DNA from: Rosistilla oblonga
GTDB taxonomy: Bacteria; Planctomycetota; Planctomycetia; Pirellulales; Pirellulaceae
NCBI RefSeq assembly: GCF_007751715.1
Contig: NZ_CP036292.1
Location: 4,409,339-4,473,338 of the forward strand
Length of the DNA: 64,000 bases
Reading direction: 5' to 3'
Shown here: in pieces, positions 37,946 through 51,268 of the stretch
Position numbering within the stretch: position 1 is the first letter of the stretch
Layout of the letters: every line of letters begins with the position of its first letter
Made by a program: the position numbers and the translations under genes
Notes under the pieces: model-generated
The model's database searches: none
Told to the model about the DNA's origin: nothing
What the model saw: only the letters and a program-made list of their open reading frames with translations

Positions 37946-39001
37946 ATGTCCGAGCGTCGTCCCGCAGTTATCGTTACCGGAAGTTCGGGTTTGCTGGGAC
38001 GGCCGGTCTGCACGCAACTGGCCCAGCTCGGTTATGAGGTCTATGGATTCGATCGCGTTGGCCTTCCCGAACCGCCCAAGCGTCCCCCCCATGTCCACGA
38101 TGTCGAGTGCGATATCAGCAGCTACGAAAACGTACGCGGCGCCGTCGATGACGTCCGTCGACGCTGCGACGCCAAACTGGCTTCGGTTGTACATATGGCG
38201 GCCTATTATGACTTTTCAGGCGAACCGAGTCCGCTGTATGAAGAGATCACAGTCAACGGCACCGACCGGCTGTTGAACGCGCTCAGCGACTTCGAATTGG
38301 AACAGTTTGTTTTCACCAGCACGATGTTGGTGCACCAGCCCTGTTCACCGGGCGAACGGATCGCCGAAGACGATCCGCTGCAGGCGAAGTGGCCCTATCC
38401 GGAGAGCAAGATCGCGACGGAGCGTTTGATTCGCGAAGGGCATCCCGGCGTCCGATCGGTGATGTTGCGAATCGCCGGTGTCTATACAGATTACGGACGC
38501 CAACCGACGATCGTCCAACAGATCAAACGCATCTATGAACGCGACTTCCAAAGTCACTTCTTTCCTGGAGATACCGCCGCGGGGCAAGCTGCGGTGCACT
38601 GCGACGATGCAATCGCGGCTATCGTTGCAACCGTCCAGAAGCGATCCGATATCGAACCGAAAACGGCGATCCTGATCGGTGAACCGGAGCCACCCTCTTA
38701 CGAAACGCTGCAGGATGCGATCGGTCAGCGATTGCACGGCAAAGACTGGAAGACGCTGTACGTCCCCCCGGCCCTCGCCAAAGTGGGAGCCTCGGTGACC
38801 GACACACTCTCGGGCGGCGAAGCGTTTATCAAACCGTTTATGGTCGACATGGCGGACGACCACTATGCCCTCGATATCTCGCGAGCCAAACAGCTGCTTG
38901 GTTGGGAACCTCGGCATCGCTTGATCGACAGTATCCCCAAGATGCTCGACGCCCTGCAGGACGATCCCGACAGATGGTACCGGCAGAACGGTTTGCAATA
39001 A
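37946..39001 (+). CDS. NAD-dependent epimerase/dehydratase family protein
   Basis: 351-aa extended short-chain dehydrogenase acting on an unidentified sugar nucleotide or related substrate. The NAD-binding motif TGSSGLLG is at residues 9-16, a DxD-type acidic end of beta 2 follows, and the catalytic Tyr-x3-Lys is YPESK in [13 protein letters not shown]. The start at 37946 has GGAG 8 bases upstream; an earlier in-frame ATG would give a nonconserved 50-residue leader. The VKOR-like gene follows after 98 bp, so a shared transcript from the sigma-54-like promoter is possible. Confidence 0.88.
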   Translation: MSERRPAVIVTGSSGLLGRPVCTQLAQLGYEVYGFDRVGLPEPPKRPPHVHDVECDISSYENVRGAVDDVRRRCDAKLASVVHMAAYYDFSGEPSPLYEEITVNGTDRLLNALSDFELEQFVFTSTMLVHQPCSPGERIAEDDPLQAKWPYPESKIATERLIREGHPGVRSVMLRIAGVYTDYGRQPTIVQQIKRIYERDFQSHFFPGDTAAGQAAVHCDDAIAAIVATVQKRSDIEPKTAILIGEPEPPSYETLQDAIGQRLHGKDWKTLYVPPALAKVGASVTDTLSGGEAFIKPFMVDMADDHYALDISRAKQLLGWEPRHRLIDSIPKMLDALQDDPDRWYRQNGLQ

Positions 39002-39099
39002 CGAGTTCGAAAAACTGCGGACAAACCTATTCCCGGCAAACTGTCGACCATGCGAACAACCGCACCAATCGTGAAACGAGTCACCCCAAAGAGCCCTCG

Positions 39100-39735
39100 A
39101 TGTTTTTAAAAGCCACAGTCCCCTGCCACGACATCGATCGGCCCGTGCCGCCGTACAAGCACAATCCGTCGGCTTGGTCTCAACGGATTCCGATCTGTCT
39201 GCTGGCTTTTGTCGCCGCCGGGATCTCGGTCCATCTGTCCCTGTTTCAGTGGGGACTGATCGAATCGGTCTGGGATCCGGTCTTTGGTGACGGCTCGGAC
39301 AAAGTTTTAAAGTCGGATGCGGCGCTGAAAATGTATGGAATCCTGGGGATTCACGACGCCGCGTTGGGAGTGCTCGCCTACCTGGGCGATGCGGTCCTTG
39401 GACTCGCCGGTTCGGCACGCCGTTGGCAGTATCGGCCCTGGTTAGTGGTCCTCTTTGGAATCGATGTGATTCCACTGGGAATCGTCAGTGTCATTTTGGT
39501 GGCGGTCCAAGGACTGGTTGTTGGATCGTGGTGCTTCCTCTGTTTGATGACCGCTCTAATCTCCTTGATCCTGGTCTACTGGGCGTGGGACGAAGTGCGA
39601 GTTGCGTTGACGTATCTGTGGATCGTTTGGAAACAGAATCGCGACCGCCGGCTACTGTGGGATGCCTTTTGTGGCAATCGCAGCGAACCGTTGGATCGCG
39701 CTGCCGAAAGCCTTCTAACCCGAGAGGTAAAGTGA
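39100..39735 (+). CDS. Vitamin K epoxide reductase (VKOR)-like membrane protein
   Basis: 211-aa protein with four to five transmembrane helices. The VKOR active-site CxxC is present as [12 protein letters not shown] (Cys145, Cys148), next to a quinone-binding membrane site. VKORs recycle disulphide-forming enzymes by passing electrons to quinone. The loop after the first helix reads [17 protein letters not shown], and the pair of shuttle cysteines found in typical VKORs is absent. No thioredoxin-like partner is encoded next to it. It overlaps the next small membrane gene (TGATG at 39733-39737). Confidence 0.8.
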   Translation: MFLKATVPCHDIDRPVPPYKHNPSAWSQRIPICLLAFVAAGISVHLSLFQWGLIESVWDPVFGDGSDKVLKSDAALKMYGILGIHDAALGVLAYLGDAVLGLAGSARRWQYRPWLVVLFGIDVIPLGIVSVILVAVQGLVVGSWCFLCLMTALISLILVYWAWDEVRVALTYLWIVWKQNRDRRLLWDAFCGNRSEPLDRAAESLLTREVK

Positions 39736-40082
39736 TGTGGGGACGAGTCGTCGAAATTATGACCGCGGCCTGGATGGTATTCAGCCCATTCATCTTCGCG
39801 GGCGATCACAGCGAAACACTGCTGATTCTGAATTCATTCACCGCCTTGTTGATCGCGTCGCTAGCAGCCCTCTCCTACTGGCCGCCGACACGTTACGCGC
39901 ACTTGGGAATCCTGATCGTCGCAACCGGGATGTTGATCTGGGGCCGATTCGCCGAACTCCCTCCGCCCCCCTTTCAACAGAACTACATCGTTGTCGGATT
40001 GTTTCTGATGATGATCGCGATCATTCCCAACGAAGCTTCCGACCCACCGCGGGTGTGGCGGAAAGAGGTCGATCACGCGTGA
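39735..40082 (+). CDS. Small three-helix membrane protein
   Basis: 115-aa protein with three hydrophobic segments (about 7-24, 30-47, 56-73) and a fourth weaker one near 86-97. The first carries MVFSPFIFAGD, reminiscent of the SPW-repeat family, but the match is partial. Its ATG overlaps the VKOR-like stop, so the two are probably translated together and may form one membrane unit. Function unknown. Confidence 0.65.
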   Translation: MWGRVVEIMTAAWMVFSPFIFAGDHSETLLILNSFTALLIASLAALSYWPPTRYAHLGILIVATGMLIWGRFAELPPPPFQQNYIVVGLFLMMIAIIPNEASDPPRVWRKEVDHA

Positions 40083-40124
40083 GCGCTCGCGAGCGCGAGC
40101 GGTAAACACGATGGCTCACCTCGT

Positions 40125-41717
40125 TCAACCGCTCGCCAGGTGGTCGTCGGTTTGGCTGGGCGAAGCGAGGCGTTCGAGCTGGATGTCGGAAACTCGCAGC
40201 TCCGCGGTTTCCAGATAGACTCCCAGATGGCCTTTCGAAAACGTCTGATCGGCTAGCGACAAGACGACTCTGCCATTGATCGACAGCTCGATATAGCTGC
40301 CGAAGACGATCAACTGGACCTCGGCTTCGGTTCGGATCTCCGAATACCAAAACCCCGTTTGCAGCGGCCGGAACTGCATCATGTGCTCACCGCTGCCAGC
40401 TTCGCCCGTCCCCCAAGCACGCAGTTGGGCGACTTCTTTGAGCATATCGAGCGACAGATAATATCCGTCTCGCGTCTCCTGATCAGCCCGGAAAACCAAG
40501 CCACATTTGCCGACGCCCTTCATCTGCAGCATCGCTTGAAAGCGGAAGTGGTCGAGCGTCTCATCGAAGACAAACGCCTGGAATCCGCTGTCGCACGCGA
40601 GGTCCAGATGGCCGCCATCGACGCGGCAATATTCGACCCGCGGTCCGGCGTCGTCTACCAAGCTGTGGATGCACCGCGAATCGACCGGTTCGCGAACGTA
40701 AGCGTCGATCCCTTCGAACGTCACCGCCCGCAACATCCCTTCGCCATTCTTGACCAAGCGTTTCGGCGGCGGCATCAAATTCTCCGCCGTCCGATCGCCG
40801 ATATCCATTGAATAGAAATTCCACAACAGCCAGCCCTTGTCGTCGCGACAAACGCGGCCGGCGTAATTCCCTTGAGCCAACAAAACGTTGTCGTGGTAGC
40901 TGAGCCACGAATCGCCGATCTTCTTGGTGTGCCAATAGCGGATCTTGGCGTCCTCGCGGATGCTGCCGATCAAATAGTGGTCGTCGTCGACGCAGATCGC
41001 GTTGGGGACTTCGATGTCGTCGTACAACCGCGGATGGTGCAGTGGCGGTTGAGCGACAAAACGATTCGGTTCGACTTCCTTCATGAGCGCCACGCAACCG
41101 CGGCGAACGATCGGCCCGGTGTTGATCCGCCCGGCCGCTAACAACCATCCCGCCTTGCCGTCGTGGTAATAAAACGGATCGCGGAAACTGATCCAGTGCC
41201 GCCCTTCATCCAACGACGACTCGTAGTACTTAGGATCGGGCTCCAGCGGAAAACAGCTCTCCGCGTCGAACGTCGCATGCCGCGCATCGGCCTCCTGCGA
41301 ACGACTCTCTCGCACCGCCTGCTTCACCCGTTCGGGATCTCGCGGACCGCGATGGTCTTGCCAATGGACCGGCGTCTTCTTCCAACGGTACAGATCGTCG
41401 CTGACCGCCATCCCCAAGCGTTGGTACTTTCCCTGATCGCGCCGCGACAACCCGGTGTAAAACATCCGCCACGATCCCGGTTTGTGCGGATCGGGAGAGA
41501 TGTGCATCGTCCACAACATCAGGTCGTCCCAGCTGCCGGGGTCGCCGATGAAGAGCGCATTGTTCACGCGTCGCCAATTGATCGCGTCGGTGCTGACCGC
41601 GTGCGCGATAAAATCGTGATTGGGCAACACGAGGTGGAACAAATGATAAAGGCCGTCGTGAAACAGAACGTCCACATCGCCAATCGTTTTGCGGCTGCCA
41701 TCGGTTTCTGCAAACAT
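40125..41717 (-). CDS. Glycoside hydrolase family 32-like protein
   Basis: 530-aa protein with a five-bladed propeller of the GH32/GH68/GH43 type, followed by a C-terminal beta-sandwich. Candidate catalytic motifs are [10 protein letters not shown] near residues 12-21 (nucleophile-like Asp), [10 protein letters not shown] near 175-185 (the RDP motif) and [10 protein letters not shown] near 237-246 (acid/base Glu). Residues ~360-520 form the lectin-like C-terminal module. There is no obvious signal peptide with the start at 41717 (MFAETDGSR). It likely acts on a fructoside or related sugar, but the substrate cannot be read from sequence. It converges on the small membrane gene and is divergent from the MDR gene. 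Confidence 0.75.
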   Translation of the reverse strand: MFAETDGSRKTIGDVDVLFHDGLYHLFHLVLPNHDFIAHAVSTDAINWRRVNNALFIGDPGSWDDLMLWTMHISPDPHKPGSWRMFYTGLSRRDQGKYQRLGMAVSDDLYRWKKTPVHWQDHRGPRDPERVKQAVRESRSQEADARHATFDAESCFPLEPDPKYYESSLDEGRHWISFRDPFYYHDGKAGWLLAAGRINTGPIVRRGCVALMKEVEPNRFVAQPPLHHPRLYDDIEVPNAICVDDDHYLIGSIREDAKIRYWHTKKIGDSWLSYHDNVLLAQGNYAGRVCRDDKGWLLWNFYSMDIGDRTAENLMPPPKRLVKNGEGMLRAVTFEGIDAYVREPVDSRCIHSLVDDAGPRVEYCRVDGGHLDLACDSGFQAFVFDETLDHFRFQAMLQMKGVGKCGLVFRADQETRDGYYLSLDMLKEVAQLRAWGTGEAGSGEHMMQFRPLQTGFWYSEIRTEAEVQLIVFGSYIELSINGRVVLSLADQTFSKGHLGVYLETAELRVSDIQLERLASPSQTDDHLASG

Positions 41718-41803
41718 TGCTACTCTTCGGTTCAGATTAGTTCGAGGCGGGCATGACGAGGCGTCAGCGGCCGGAATCGGCCCTGGATCGCTGCATTGCA
41801 ACG

Positions 41804-41820
41804 ATCGGCACGCGGTTTGC
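41804..41820 (+). promoter_or_regulatory. Sigma-54-like element before the MDR oxidoreductase
   Basis: TCGGCACGCGGTTTGCC contains GGCACG-N4-TTGC with exact spacing; the base before GG is C instead of T. It lies 84 bp upstream of the start codon. Confidence 0.45.
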
Positions 41821-41903
41821 CGCTCGTCTACCGTAGCGGCTCGCCGCTGTCACAGCAATTTGCAGCCGCCCCTTGGCAGGCCCACTTTTACAGGAAACCA
41901 TCG

Positions 41904-42902
41904 ATGTCTACTCAATATAGGGAAGCCGACGCAACCGCCAGCGAGCGTCCAATCGGCCAAACGATGCAGGCGATCGTCTACGACGACTATGGCGAAGCCG
42001 ACGTTTTGCATCGCGCCGAGCTACCGATTCCGCGGCGATTACCGGGGCAATTGCTGCTGTCGGTGGCAGCATCCAGCGTCAATCCGATCGATTACCGATT
42101 GCGACGCGGCGAGATGAAAGGGTTGTTGCCTTTCGGCTTTCCACGCATTCCCGGCTACGACATCGCCGGCACCGTTGCCGATTGTGCTCCCGACGCCCCG
42201 TTCAAACCGGGCGATCGCGTGATCGCGTATCTCGACTACATCCGCGGCGGTGCCTGCGCCGACTTTGCTGCCTGTTCGGTTGGCGTCGCCGCCCGAATCC
42301 CCGACACGCTGCCGACCGAAGAAGCCGCAGCGATCCCCTTGGCGGGGACGACCGCCCTGCAATCGCTCCGCGACCACGGCAAGATCCGAGCGGGGCAACG
42401 CGTTTTGATCAACGGAGCCAGCGGTGGCGTGGGGATGTTTGCGGTGCAAGTTGCCAAGTCGTACGACTGCCACGTCACGGCCATCGCCAGCGGCGCCAAC
42501 GAAGACTTCTGCCGCGAACTGGGGGCGGACGTCTTTTACGACTACAACAAAGTCGACTTTACCAAGGCCGGCGAGCGGTGGGATCTGATCTTCGATGCGG
42601 CCGGCAAATCGGGCTATCTCGAAGCCCGTGCGGTCCTGACCGATTCGGGCCGCTTCGTGTCGACCGAACCGGACGTCCAGGGAATCATGATGTCGCTGTT
42701 GACGACGCCGCTGTCGAAGCGGGGCAAAGTGATGCTCGCCAAACCGTGCGGTGACGATCTGCGAGCCCTGATCGGTCTGTACGAACTGGGCAAGCTGAAG
42801 ATCACGCTCGACAGTCAGTTCCCGATGAGCGAAACCGCCGCCGCGCACCGCCGCATCGAACAGGGAGTCGATCGGGGCAAAGTTGTCCTGATAAACAGCT
42901 AG
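41904..42902 (+). CDS. Zinc-independent MDR oxidoreductase (quinone reductase-like)
   Basis: 332-aa member of the medium-chain dehydrogenase/reductase superfamily, quinone oxidoreductase branch, using NAD(P)H. The GroES-like N-domain (MQAIVYDDYGEADVLH...PGQLLLSVAASSVNPIDY) lacks the zinc-binding cysteines of alcohol dehydrogenases. The Rossmann part has INGASGGVGMFAVQVAK with the AxxGxxG loop. AGGAAA precedes the ATG at 41904 (MSTQYREAD); a second ATG at residue 20 (MQAIVYDDYG) matches the family start but has a weaker ribosome site. Probably a stress- or redox-related reductase. Confidence 0.87.
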   Translation: MSTQYREADATASERPIGQTMQAIVYDDYGEADVLHRAELPIPRRLPGQLLLSVAASSVNPIDYRLRRGEMKGLLPFGFPRIPGYDIAGTVADCAPDAPFKPGDRVIAYLDYIRGGACADFAACSVGVAARIPDTLPTEEAAAIPLAGTTALQSLRDHGKIRAGQRVLINGASGGVGMFAVQVAKSYDCHVTAIASGANEDFCRELGADVFYDYNKVDFTKAGERWDLIFDAAGKSGYLEARAVLTDSGRFVSTEPDVQGIMMSLLTTPLSKRGKVMLAKPCGDDLRALIGLYELGKLKITLDSQFPMSETAAAHRRIEQGVDRGKVVLINS

Positions 42903-43010
42903 CCGTCCTCGATGGGAGTCCGCCGCGCGGCTGGCGGCTTGGGCTCCAAGCTGCTTCGTTTGCAACCAGCCCCGCCGCGAATATCGGCTAGCATCCCGAA
43001 GAACGTCGCC

Positions 43011-43027
43011 TTGGCACGCGATCTGCT
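43011..43027 (+). promoter_or_regulatory. Sigma-54-type promoter before the DJ-1/PfpI gene
   Basis: TTGGCACGCGATCTGCT fits YTGGCACG-N4-TTGCW with one substitution (CTGC for TTGC) and exact GG-N10-GC spacing. The start codon is about 50 bp downstream. Confidence 0.55.
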
Positions 43028-43075
43028 TCTCCATTCTCTGAACGAACCTTCACTCAGATAAATATGGAGAATCAA

Positions 43076-43642
<567 letters not shown>

Positions 43643-43665
43643 TTCCTGGCGTCGCCAGCCGCTGC

Positions 43666-43692
43666 ATCGCATCGTCGCAGTGGCGATGCGAT
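43666..43692 (+). other. Hairpin between the DJ-1 and PPOX genes
   Basis: ATCGCATCG (43666-43674) pairs with CGATGCGAT (43684-43692), a 9-bp perfect stem and 9-nt loop. No T-run follows. It may tune the ratio of the two messages. Confidence 0.45.
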
Positions 43693-43730
43693 CGCCTCCG
43701 CCCTCCCTAAAAACGAAAGGTGCAATCACC

Positions 43731-44213
43731 ATGGATACTCAACAAAAACTGATCGATCTTGTCAAAGAATTCGACAACGCGATGCTAGTCACTCGCAGCA
43801 ACGATCGCACGCTCGACGCCCGTCCGATGGCGATCGCCGAAGTCGAAGAGGATGGCCAAATCTGGTTCGTCACCGACCGCAACTCGGGCAAAGTTGCCGA
43901 CCTGATGCTAGACGTCGAGGTCGCGGTGACGATGCAGAGCGGCCACAAGTTCGTCTCGATCTCCGGGACCGCGGAAGCTGTCGACGATCGGGCGAAGCTG
44001 AACGAACTGTGGAAAGAGGCTTGGAAGGTCTGGTTCCCCGAAGGGAAGGCGAGCCAAGCGATCGTGCTGTTACGCATCAAGCCGCTGCACGGCCAGTACT
44101 GGGACAACTCCGGCTTGCAAGGCGTCTCCTATCTGATCAAAGCTGGCAAGGCTTACCTACAAGGGAAGCGTCCCGAGACCGATGAAGCAACCAACGCGTA
44201 CGTCCCGCTATAG
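43731..44213 (+). CDS. Pyridoxamine 5'-phosphate oxidase-fold protein (general stress protein 26-like)
   Basis: 160-aa split-barrel flavin-binding protein. The pattern MDTQQKLIDLVKEFDNAMLVTRS..., RPMAIAEVEEDGQIWFVTDRNSGK and FVSISGTAEAVDDRAKLNELWKEAWKVWFPEGK is that of the GS26/YzzA group rather than true PdxH. Members bind FMN or FAD and are induced by stress. The start at 43731 has AAGG 10 bases upstream. It lies downstream of the DJ-1-like gene and is probably co-expressed. Confidence 0.86.
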   Translation: MDTQQKLIDLVKEFDNAMLVTRSNDRTLDARPMAIAEVEEDGQIWFVTDRNSGKVADLMLDVEVAVTMQSGHKFVSISGTAEAVDDRAKLNELWKEAWKVWFPEGKASQAIVLLRIKPLHGQYWDNSGLQGVSYLIKAGKAYLQGKRPETDEATNAYVPL

Positions 44214-44353
44214 ACGACGCTCCACAATCGGAGTCACCAGACTTCGAAACGACTCTTCATTGCGGGTGACCTGCGGATTCAATCGCTCACCGGCACGAAA
44301 CAGAGCGACGTCAACATTTAGAATGTCTTTACTCTCAGGCGAATTAGCCGGCA

Positions 44354-44839
44354 CTAGTCCAGCTTCTTCGCTTTCTTACGATGGAAGTGGCGAGCGATCC
44401 GATCTTCCACAAAACCAAGCACGACCAGCACCACCGCAGCACAGGCGGTCAGAATCAATGCAAGCGACACGCGGCCGACTGCGGTAGCGACGCCGATGCC
44501 AGCGGTCAGATAGATCGTCGCCGCCGTCGTTAGACCTTCGACGCCCTCCCGCTTTTGATGGACGATCGTGCCGGCGCCAAGGAAGCTGATCCCCACGACG
44601 ATCGCCTGCAGAATACGAATCGGATCGGCTTTCAGAAGGGCATCCTTTTCGTGCTGAGCGAATTGGTCGACGATCTCCTGCCCCAGGATCATCATCAACG
44701 CCGATCCTGCGCTGACGAAGATATGCGTGCGAATACCAGCCGGTTTGCCAGCGATCTCACGCTCGATTCCCAACACCGCGCCACAGGCGGCAGCGATCGC
44801 GATCGTTTGTAGATTTTGAACGTCAAGCTCTTGCAACAT
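44354..44839 (-). CDS. MgtC/SapB family membrane protein
   Basis: 161-aa inner-membrane protein. It has the MgtC signature region: AACGAVLGIEREIAGKPAGIRTH near residues 17-39 and FLGAGTIVHQKREGVEGLTTAATIYLTAGIG near 85-115, with four to five transmembrane helices and a basic tail (FHRKKAKK). The longer C-terminal soluble domain of Salmonella MgtC is missing. Family members relate to Mg2+ limitation and ATP synthase control; the role here is inferred only from family. It converges on the PPOX gene with a 140-bp gap that shows no terminator. Confidence 0.9.
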   Translation of the reverse strand: MLQELDVQNLQTIAIAAACGAVLGIEREIAGKPAGIRTHIFVSAGSALMMILGQEIVDQFAQHEKDALLKADPIRILQAIVVGISFLGAGTIVHQKREGVEGLTTAATIYLTAGIGVATAVGRVSLALILTACAAVVLVVLGFVEDRIARHFHRKKAKKLD

Positions 44840-44973
44840 TTTTGACTCGGCACAACGACGCGTTAAAGGATCTTTCCAAACCAGGCGTGAAGCCGCGCTG
44901 ATCCGCTTTGCCCAACTAACGCTATTTTACGACGGCGCCAGATGCAGAACCAATCAGGCGCTGAATGATCGAA

Positions 44974-45008
44974 CGAGAAAAGCCGGTCCCCACGCGAGCG
45001 AACCGGCT
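44974..45008 (-). terminator. Terminator-like hairpin after the TIGR03067 gene
   Basis: AGCCGGT (44981-44987) pairs with ACCGGCT (45002-45008); TTTCTC follows on the minus strand. The stem is 7 bp with a 14-nt loop, 34 bp after the gene's stop. Confidence 0.5.
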
Positions 45009-45042
45009 GATTTGAAGTCACACAAAGAGGCGACGGCGGCAT

Positions 45043-45594
45043 CTACTTCGTCTTGCTCGCCGAACGACCATCGGGAACGGGATCGCCCTGCCGTCGCACT
45101 AGATGAAACAACATCACCTTGCTCCCCTCGGGCGATTCAAATTTCGTGGGGCGATCGTTTCCAGGCAACGCATAACAGAGCGACCATTTGTCATCTCCCT
45201 GGAATTTGAGGATCCCCGCGGCGACGATGTCTTCCGTCGGAACCTTCAAGTCGCGTTTGGCGACCGTCGATTTCTGCGGCACCGAAGTCATGTTGATCTG
45301 AATCGGATCCTCAGCCGAATCGATACTGAAGACGGCGCGAAACCGCTGGTGCTCGTTGCGATCATAAGTCGTGATCGTGTTCGTCGCGACAGTGTTGTAG
45401 GTTCCCTTGAGTTCCGCTTCGGACAGTTCGCGGCCTTGGTTCGCGCCTCCGACAACCTCCCATCGACCCTGCAACCGCTGCATCACGGAGTCGTTTAGTT
45501 TGGCATCCTTCTTCCCGTCGTCAGCCAATGCGATCGGCGAACATGTGGCGAGAAGGGTCAGGGCTGTGAGACGGGCAATAAATCGCGTTGACAT
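45043..45594 (-). CDS. Secreted TIGR03067-domain protein
   Basis: 183-aa protein with a clear signal peptide (MSTRFIARLTALTLLATCSPIALADD, cleavage near 24). It then has the planctomycete TIGR03067 pattern: LQGRWEVVGGANQGRELSEAELKG, DRNEHQRFRAVFSIDSAEDP..INMT and GILKFQGDDKWSLCYALPGNDRPTKFES. The domain is a lipocalin-like beta structure, common in planctomycetes and of unknown function. A sigma-54-like element lies about 45 bp upstream and a terminator-like hairpin downstream, so it is probably a single-gene unit. Confidence 0.85.
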   Translation of the reverse strand: MSTRFIARLTALTLLATCSPIALADDGKKDAKLNDSVMQRLQGRWEVVGGANQGRELSEAELKGTYNTVATNTITTYDRNEHQRFRAVFSIDSAEDPIQINMTSVPQKSTVAKRDLKVPTEDIVAAGILKFQGDDKWSLCYALPGNDRPTKFESPEGSKVMLFHLVRRQGDPVPDGRSASKTK

Positions 45595-45640
45595 CGGTAG
45601 GCTCCAGTTCGAGTAAGTGAATTGAGATCTTCACTACCGA

Positions 45641-45657
45641 TGCACGTTCTGTGCCCA
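45641..45657 (-). promoter_or_regulatory. Possible sigma-54 element before the TIGR03067 gene
   Basis: On the minus strand: TGGGCACAGAACGTGCA, with GGCAC-N5-GTGCA and exact GG-N10-GC spacing. The G in place of T before TGC is a mismatch. Confidence 0.35.
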
Positions 45658-45714
45658 ACGCCGCCGCCGACTCAAAAAAACAACCGAGCATGCCCGAGCG
45701 ACACTTTCCGGCAG

Positions 45715-47223
45715 CTAACCGTGCGAGCGACCACAGCCGCCGAAACAATCGAAGGCGATCCGTGTCAGCACCCGTTTCCCACGCACACTCTGGATCGCAT
45801 GCGTCTTGAATCGGCCTGGGGTTTCAGATTCCGCGGCGTTGGAATCTTCGTATTTCACCCGATCGTTATCGAGCAGAGTTTCGACAAACTGCACCACCTC
45901 GTCGGCCGCTCCTTGAACATCGGGCAGCCCACCCAAGACCGCCGCGCGGGCGCTCACCTCGCCGACCAACACCGACGCGGGAGCAAAGGCTACGACGCCC
46001 TTGAGTCGCCGATCCAAACCGCCCAACGGCACCTCGTGTTCATGAATCGCTTCGGCAATCGTCTCGCCTGCCATCTGAAACGACTGAACCGCAAACTTCG
46101 CGGTGCTGGCAACCCCCAGACGTTTTGCCAGGTCAGTAGTCACCGATTTCGGGATGCTAATCTTTTGCGAACGCCCCGACATCGATGGAGCGCCACCGGC
46201 CAACAGCGAAACCGGAGCCAACATCGCCGAACTACCGAGGGGGATGTTGTGAGCCGCAAAGGCATCGCGGATCGACAGATGATTGGCGCCTCCGTTGAGC
46301 TCGCTATCGACAAGGATCATCGCCCGCCCGACAGCTCGGAAGTAACGGCTTTCCGACGGTGCGATCTTCGCCGCTCCGATCAACAACCGGCCTGTCGTTT
46401 GAGCAGCTTCCAGCAACGATTGTTCATCGCGATTGGGACGCGAGTTAAAGATGTTGGCGAGCGTATCGTAGACACATCCGCTGACGACACGTCCAAAACT
46501 GTGGATCTCCGAACTCAGCTCATCCGGCGGCGCACTGTGTGGCAAGAGGATCGGGTGCTGCCAGACAAACTCGTTTAGCGCCCGACGCGGTTTGGACGCA
46601 GCATGCGACGCTCCATACTCGCGGCGAATCCCATCGGACAGATCCTCGGCGGTCGCTTCGACGTAGTTGGCTGTTCGCAAATCGGGCGACTCCGCCAACA
46701 GCGTCTCGCGGGTCAGCGGATCCATCAACGCGGTAAGGATCGCCACAAGATCGCCGAAGGCTTCGTGGAAGGCGCCGGTTTCGGTGAAGTTGACGCTGAA
46801 CAACTGGGGCCGAATCGCATCGAGAAAGGCGTGCCCTGCTTCGTGCGCGACGACGTCGGTGCTGGCCCCTGAATACGTCGTTTTCTGGCCGCTGGTGTGA
46901 TGGAAAAACGAAAGCGAAGACCGATCGTAGTAGGCGTTCAGATCGTCTCCCGCATCCTGACGCAGCAACAGCGTCTTCTTGTTTCCCTGCCAACGTTTCA
47001 GCGGCCCGTTGAGCGCTTCCCACGTTTCGATACTTCGTAGCGCCGCCTCGCGGCACTGCCAAAACAGAAACTCCTTCGTCCCAACGCTATGCTCCCCTTC
47101 GCCTTGCACTCCCGAAAATCGGAAGCCCGCTCGGTCGGCAGGTCGCTCGGGAAGTGGATCGATCGTCCGCAGCGGTGCAAACGCTTGTGATAAAGGATCG
47201 TTGGGAATGAAGTTGATCGGCAT
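45715..47223 (-). CDS. Thermolysin-like (M4-type) metallopeptidase without signal peptide
   Basis: 502-aa gluzincin-type zinc peptidase. The zinc helix is VVAHEAGHAFLDAI (His127, Glu128, His131). The third ligand Glu154 lies in AFHEAFGDLVAIL, the arrangement of M4/M36 peptidases. The protein starts MPINFIPNDPLSQAFAPL and shows no hydrophobic signal sequence or propeptide, unlike exported thermolysins. The C-terminal ~150 residues contain an uncharacterised region with a Cys pair near the end (FDCFGGCGRSHG). It may act in the cytoplasm or be exported by another route. Confidence 0.8.
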   Translation of the reverse strand: MPINFIPNDPLSQAFAPLRTIDPLPERPADRAGFRFSGVQGEGEHSVGTKEFLFWQCREAALRSIETWEALNGPLKRWQGNKKTLLLRQDAGDDLNAYYDRSSLSFFHHTSGQKTTYSGASTDVVAHEAGHAFLDAIRPQLFSVNFTETGAFHEAFGDLVAILTALMDPLTRETLLAESPDLRTANYVEATAEDLSDGIRREYGASHAASKPRRALNEFVWQHPILLPHSAPPDELSSEIHSFGRVVSGCVYDTLANIFNSRPNRDEQSLLEAAQTTGRLLIGAAKIAPSESRYFRAVGRAMILVDSELNGGANHLSIRDAFAAHNIPLGSSAMLAPVSLLAGGAPSMSGRSQKISIPKSVTTDLAKRLGVASTAKFAVQSFQMAGETIAEAIHEHEVPLGGLDRRLKGVVAFAPASVLVGEVSARAAVLGGLPDVQGAADEVVQFVETLLDNDRVKYEDSNAAESETPGRFKTHAIQSVRGKRVLTRIAFDCFGGCGRSHG

Positions 47224-47438
47224 TTTCTAACTCCTGTTCGAACATCCGCAGCGTGAGTCCCTACAGGAACTAAATGCAGGGAACGGAGAATTTGCGACAG
47301 CAATTCCCTGCACTTTTCACCATACCACAATCCCCAATGCAGTTAGTCGGCAAAAATCGCCGACGGGTCGCGTCGAGGTGTCGCTGCGTCATCGTCTGCG
47401 ATCAGACGAACTATCGAACATGATCATCCCTTGACCGA

Positions 47439-50774
<3,336 letters not shown>

Positions 50775-51268
50775 AAGAAGGTGCTCTTGTGGGAGGAGAT
50801 GAGGTATTTGATCGAGCATCGTCGATGAGGCGTGATGCCCACACATCAGCGGGGGATGCCAGCGACGGCATACATATTAACGCCCAGAAGCTCGCTGAGG
50901 GAGGGTCGAACCAGTGGTGCGGAGTCGCCGCCGCCCCCAACGCGTCCTTCGGCAGTCGCAAAGCGACGGCATGCAGTAGCCAGGGACGCAAGTCCCTGGT
51001 TCCCACAAGCACAGCGTCCTCTCGCAGTCGCGAAGCGACGGCATGAAGATAGGACTGGTGCACCTGTCGTCGCTTCGCGACTGAGGCGTGGAGTGGGTTG
51101 ATTCGGCTGATTCCTGGGACTTGCGTCCCAGGCTATTGCATTCCGTGGCTTCGCCACTGGACAGGGCAGCCCTCCCCGAGAAACTCGCTAAACGCTTGTT
51201 TCTCGACCCTCCCGGCTTCGCCGGGCGGGTGAATTTGCATGGGCCAAGACTGGCGTCGTGCGCGGCGA
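50775..51268. repeat. Palindrome-rich noncoding spacer
   Basis: No gene seen. It contains two direct copies of CAGTCGC(A/G)AAGCGACGGC (at 50953-50973 and 51025-51045), an inverted relative GTCGTCGCTTCGCGACTG (51066-51083), CCAGGGAC/GTCCCTGG (50980-50999), CCTGGGAC/GTCCCAGG (51113-51132), GTGGC/GCCAC (51145-51157) and CCCGGC/GCCGGG with loop TTC (51211-51225). These REP-like palindromes are distinct from the 14-16 kb family. Confidence 0.7.

Noticed and set aside
47224-47438. GG-N10-GC pair upstream of the metallopeptidase as a further sigma-54 site
   Set aside because: The spacing fits but the core reads GGAAT instead of GGCAC, so it is too weak to list.
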